Below, one piece after another: positions 41,199 to 43,944 of a stretch of 43,944 bases of DNA. The stretch is from the IMG/VR virus record IMGVR_UViG_3300010368_000026, positions 1 to 43,944 of that record. One strand, written 5' to 3'. Under the pieces are notes generated by a model. That model made no database searches and had not been told where the DNA came from. It worked only from the letters and a program-made list of their open reading frames with translations. This DNA comes from a virus. The position numbers were made by a program, and so were the translations under genes. Position 1 is the stretch's first letter, and every line of letters starts with the position of its first letter.

Positions 41199-42583
41199 AA
41201 ATCTTTAGCACCTTCTTGTTTATCAGTTCCGAACTTTACGGCATTATGTGGTTTTTCACTAATTAATTCAGAAGAATTTGGATTAATCTTAACACAACTC
41301 CAATCCATAAGAACATCAAAACTCATATGCTTACCATTTCTCATTTTAGTAGTATGAATTGATATTTTACTTTCTAATTCTCTATCTGCATCTTCTGGTG
41401 GAGGAAAGAAGTTAAAGCTACGATCTGCTGCATCAAGAATACCTTTTGCAAATCTAGCCTCTCCAGAAGCATCAATCTGATAAGGTGATATCATAGTTAG
41501 GTCATATTTTCTTGATAAAGATTTCAGATTATCTGCAATAGTAATTTGTGTTTTCCAATCTTTTTGGTCGTCATGTTTAATGATATTTACATAATCGACT
41601 ACTGCCATATTATAGTTTGGATACTTAGATGAAAACATATTACAATAGTGATCAATACGATTAAGAGTAAGAGATTCATCGTCAATCATAAATAACCTAT
41701 TATCTTTAAGTTCTGGTCTTTCAATTTTAACTCTTTTCTCAAAGTTCTTAAAATCTTTCGTATATCCTAACTCATTAATCATTTCAGTTATTTTATCTGA
41801 TGGTTTGTAGAAATTTTCAAATTTAGATTTAGCCATTTGAATCTTCTGAGCATCTGTCAGTTGATTTCTAAAAATATCAAGAAAAGGTACACCAGATATA
41901 ATAGACAATACTCTGTCATAAACTTCTTTATAACGCATCTCAATAGTAAAAAAGGCTACTGTATTTCCTTGTAAGAACCTATTTAGAGCAAGATTTAAAG
42001 ATATAATAGACTTACCAGAACCACGTCTACCTCCTAGCATTACTAATTCTTGAGTTGCAAACCCCCCATTTACTGAGTCGAATTCGTTAGACAACCCTGA
42101 AGGATATATTTTAAAGTCATCTTCACTAGGAAAAAACTCAAGTTCTGCGACATCATAAAGTTCATCATCATGTGGGATAGCTTGGTTTAGATGTAGAAGA
42201 TGATTTTGAAATTTGTCTACTACTTCAACTTTTTCCATATTATCCATCTGATCAATAAACTTATCCATAAAATGAATAGTTTCATCACGTATATAGTAGT
42301 CCTGAAGTTGCGCTACTAGAAATTCATCCGCAATTTGATCGTTACAATTATCTTCTGCGCATATTTGATTCTCAATATATTCTTGAAGACCTGCATCTTT
42401 ACGTAACGTCAATATCTCGTCTGTAGAAGGCAGACGAGTATTAGCTTTATAAAATGATTTGATTTTATCGTATAGAACCGAATTAATACCTGTGAAATAC
42501 TGATTCAGTAATTTAGAGTATAGATCGTTACTCTGCGTATCTAATAATCTACGCAGAGTCAGTTTTTGTAAATCAATTGCCAT
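41195..42583 (-). CDS. DnaB-like replicative helicase
   Basis: The protein is 462 residues long. The RecA-type core begins with Walker A GGRRGSGKS (184-192). TVAFFTIEMRYKEV, the Walker B region MAVVDYVNII, the arginine-rich MISPYQIDASG and the terminal SKISIHTTKMRNGKH follow the DnaB C-terminal domain. The N-terminal 150 residues form a helical domain that may bind primase. It unwinds DNA at the fork. The start overlaps the upstream HTH gene (TAATG). Confidence 0.9.
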   Translation of the reverse strand: MAIDLQKLTLRRLLDTQSNDLYSKLLNQYFTGINSVLYDKIKSFYKANTRLPSTDEILTLRKDAGLQEYIENQICAEDNCNDQIADEFLVAQLQDYYIRDETIHFMDKFIDQMDNMEKVEVVDKFQNHLLHLNQAIPHDDELYDVAELEFFPSEDDFKIYPSGLSNEFDSVNGGFATQELVMLGGRRGSGKSIISLNLALNRFLQGNTVAFFTIEMRYKEVYDRVLSIISGVPFLDIFRNQLTDAQKIQMAKSKFENFYKPSDKITEMINELGYTKDFKNFEKRVKIERPELKDNRLFMIDDESLTLNRIDHYCNMFSSKYPNYNMAVVDYVNIIKHDDQKDWKTQITIADNLKSLSRKYDLTMISPYQIDASGEARFAKGILDAADRSFNFFPPPEDADRELESKISIHTTKMRNGKHMSFDVLMDWSCVKINPNSSELISEKPHNAVKFGTDKQEGAKDL

Positions 42584-43347
42584 TAATTAGCCTTGACTGG
42601 AAATAGTTTATCACGAGTAACGCTCATATATCCTCCATAATCATCTTTACGATATACTAAATAGGATTCTCTACCCGTTTCTTCAATTATTTTACTTACT
42701 TTTTCACGCTGACGCAAGAAGGCATCTAGTTTACGTGTAGGTAAAACTTCACCTTCCAGCATCCAGTATATTTCATAATGAATGCCTTGCGCTGGTTCTG
42801 AATATCTACCTGCTTTACCTGTACGTCCTGGTTTAAAAGGGTATGTTTCTACGTATTTTTGAAACCCATTTTCATGTGTGTCTAACCAATCTTCGTCGTA
42901 TACTTCACGAATTTCCGCAAAGCAATTCTTTTCAGCAAGAAATACGCGCTCACCTTTGTTAAAACGTACTTCAAGATCTTGAACAATATGATCTACTTTT
43001 GCTTCTTTATTTTTTCCACGCGCACGAATAGGTACGTTCATTTCCATTAAGAACTTTTTAACACGTGCAGGTGTAATGTAGTATTGTTTTGCAATTGCAG
43101 ACTGAGTTTCGCCTTCTAGATAGTGATCAGCGATAGCTTGTTTCTCAACTTTTGTGAAAATCTTTTTAGATGCTTTTTTACGTAAATCTTTTTCGCGCTC
43201 TTCTTTTGCGAAAAATTCTGCAATAATTTGATCTAAACGTTTTGTATTATAAGCAATACCTAGATGCTCACAAATAGACTTTTTAGTCTTTTTTGCTTTG
43301 ATCATCCAGACTGCTTGGCGAATTTTTGCTTCTGTGATTTCGGCCAT
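42583..43347 (-). CDS. HTH-containing DNA-binding protein
   Basis: The protein is 254 residues long. Residues about 66-98 (IADHYLEGETQSAIAKQYYITPARVKKFL) form a helix-turn-helix resembling homeodomain-like or sigma-type recognition units. A first similar unit lies at about 10-42 (AVWMIKAKKTKKSICEHLGI). The C-terminal half is unrecognised and basic/aromatic. It may be a transcription or replication-initiator regulator, and it has the best promoter in the - strand block just upstream. The shared 16-base leader (43350-43365) links it to the FEN gene. Confidence 0.65.
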   Translation of the reverse strand: MAEITEAKIRQAVWMIKAKKTKKSICEHLGIAYNTKRLDQIIAEFFAKEEREKDLRKKASKKIFTKVEKQAIADHYLEGETQSAIAKQYYITPARVKKFLMEMNVPIRARGKNKEAKVDHIVQDLEVRFNKGERVFLAEKNCFAEIREVYDEDWLDTHENGFQKYVETYPFKPGRTGKAGRYSEPAQGIHYEIYWMLEGEVLPTRKLDAFLRQREKVSKIIEETGRESYLVYRKDDYGGYMSVTRDKLFPVKAN

Positions 43348-43349
43348 AC

Positions 43350-43365
43350 ATATCTCCTGTTATTT
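43350..43365 (-). repeat. 16-base leader motif, second copy
   Basis: Identical to the - strand sequence at 17727-17742 (AAATAACAGGAGATAT). It contains the AGGAG ribosome site for the HTH gene, and lies between that gene's -10 and ATG. Confidence 0.65.
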
Positions 43366-43370
43366 TGTAT

Positions 43371-43399
43371 ATAATAACAAAAAACAGAGAAGAGTGCAA
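43371..43399 (-). promoter_or_regulatory. Sigma70-like promoter for the HTH-DnaB transcript
   Basis: On the - strand TTGCAC (43399-43394; 5 of 6), a 17-base spacer and TATTAT (43376-43371; 5 of 6). It sits in the 67-base gap before the HTH gene. It is the clearest promoter in the window on the - strand. Confidence 0.65.
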
Positions 43400-43414
43400 A
43401 TTGATTGTTGTTTA

Positions 43415-43726
43415 TTAGTGGGTGATTAAGTCGTCATCGGTAAAATAAATATCAGCGATGATGTTTCTAATAAGTCCACTTTGCGTATAAACTGGAGTAA
43501 ACTTCTCATTAAAGAATCGATTAGTTCTATACAGTTTTTCAATATAAAATGAACTAATAAAGGTTTCTACAAGGTCTTTGAATTGATCTGAATCTTTATT
43601 TATTTTTGGGTATTGGTTAGCTGCTAATTTTGAAAAGTACTTATCCTTGGCCTCTGGAGGGAGAGACAGTATAGCATCTAAGGCTTCATCAGGTAAGGAT
43701 TCAAGTATAAAAGTTTTTTCTGTCAT
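43415..43726 (-). CDS. Hypothetical protein
   Basis: The protein is 103 residues long. The N-terminus is acidic (TEKTFILESLPDEALDAI), with ILSLPPEAKDKYFSKLAANQ resembling a small helical domain; the C-terminus ends FTDDDLITH. No family is recognised. It lies 15 bases or so after a strong hairpin and upstream of the promoter-led HTH gene. Probably an early gene expressed by read-through. Confidence 0.65.
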   Translation of the reverse strand: MTEKTFILESLPDEALDAILSLPPEAKDKYFSKLAANQYPKINKDSDQFKDLVETFISSFYIEKLYRTNRFFNEKFTPVYTQSGLIRNIIADIYFTDDDLITH

Positions 43727-43735
43727 AAAAGATGA

Positions 43736-43757
43736 GGGATGACGTTACCGCCATCCC
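43736..43757 (-). terminator. Stem-loop with GTAA tetraloop, possible terminator
   Basis: On the - strand, GGGATGGCG-GTAA-CGTCATCCC pairs over 9 bp including one G-U, with a GNRA-type loop. It follows the stop of the right-hand partial gene by about 30 bases and is followed by TCATCTTTTATG. The short T-run overlaps the next ATG, so it may terminate only partly, or stabilise the upstream transcript. Confidence 0.5.
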
Positions 43758-43787
43758 CCTATTAATATTCACAATTGTGATTACTAA

Positions 43788-43944
43788 TTACTCGCCAGCA
43801 GCTTTCGGAGTATAGTCTGCACAGCTTAGTCCACGGCGTGTAAGAACAGTCTTTACACCGCGTACTGTTTTGTCGAATGATTCTGCAATCTCTTCAACAG
43901 TTTGGTCGAGCATATCTTCGATACCCTCGTATGGGTCAGACTTA
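43788..43944 (-). CDS. C-terminal part of an HTH-like small protein (partial)
   Basis: An open frame enters from the right edge and ends with TAA at 43788-43790; at least 50 residues are visible. IEDMLDQTVEEIAESFDKTV and then RGVKTVLTRRGL resemble a sigma-region-4/HTH type unit (EEIAESF...VKTVLTRRGL). The N-terminus is outside the window. It ends in AAGE. Codons are less AT-rich than its neighbours', and the strong hairpin after it suggests an abundant early transcript. Confidence 0.6.
   Translation of the reverse strand, partial: KSDPYEGIEDMLDQTVEEIAESFDKTVRGVKTVLTRRGLSCADYTPKAAGE

Noticed and set aside
1-43944. CRISPR array, insertion sequence, integrase or lysogeny module
   Set aside because: No direct-repeat/spacer pattern, transposase, integrase or CI/Cro-type repressor was seen. 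The HTH proteins at the right end lie in the replication block and do not look like lysogeny repressors.

Overview
This window is about 44 kb of an AT-rich, tightly packed tailed-phage genome (Caudoviricetes). The lambda-type tail-tip genes (I- and J-like) indicate a siphovirus. The combination of a family A DNA polymerase, class Ia ribonucleotide reductase, ThyX, PhoH and gp46/gp47-type recombination genes is typical of large marine virulent phages. No integrase, CI-like repressor, tRNA or CRISPR array was seen, so a lytic lifestyle is likely but not proven. The host cannot be named from this sequence.

Layout. (1) Positions 1-13252, + strand: end of the tail module. It holds a partial gene, the lambda I-like assembly protein, a 2,024-residue J-like tip protein, a collar-domain fibre, an acidic repeat protein and a second fibre. 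These are followed by a radical SAM enzyme, several small basic or acidic proteins, and a probable abundant beta-rich virion protein with its own sigma70-like promoter. (2) Positions 13240-43944, - strand: one long block of early/middle genes that meets the + operon tail to tail with a 13-bp overlap. From its 3' end inward it contains two tandem nicotianamine-synthase-like methyltransferases plus a GT-B glycosyltransferase; ThyX, a degenerate dUTPase-like protein, a FEN exonuclease and an Hjc-like resolvase; and a five-gene small-molecule/sugar cassette (18247-22459). Next come PhoH, glutaredoxin, a MazG-like protein and NrdB/NrdA; SbcC- and SbcD-like genes with an ATP-pyrophosphatase between them; and a GC-rich structured intergenic region. 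Then follow a GT-A glycosyltransferase beside a gp32-like ssDNA-binding protein and an SF2 helicase. After these are a second accessory group (cupin, methyltransferase, NadM-like adenylyltransferase, APS-kinase-like kinase, zinc ribbon, glycine-zipper protein) and finally Pol A, primase, a heptose/cytidylyl-type nucleotidyltransferase, DnaB-like helicase and HTH proteins.

How it works together. The - strand genes would supply deoxynucleotides (NrdAB, glutaredoxin, ThyX, MazG), replicate DNA (DnaB, primase, Pol A, SSB) and process recombination intermediates (SbcCD, UvsW-like helicase, FEN, Hjc). The + strand genes build the distal tail. Around these are many enzymes that look like carbohydrate or small-molecule decoration: amidinotransferase, PLP aminotransferase, two 2OG-type oxygenases, an SGNH protein, two glycosyltransferases, sugar-type nucleotidyltransferase, and methyltransferases.

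Most noteworthy. The cassette at 18247-22459 combines an AGAT/StrB-type amidinotransferase with an aminotransferase and a StrG/'sporadic carbohydrate cluster'-like two-domain oxygenase. The iron-binding HxD motif of that oxygenase appears to read HxG, the substitution known from 2OG halogenases. This suggests a phage-encoded pathway making a guanidino-type sugar or small molecule. The target (DNA, virion, host envelope or a free metabolite) is unknown. A second point of interest is the 183-bp intergenic region at 30969-31151, with two covarying palindromes exactly 20 bp apart.
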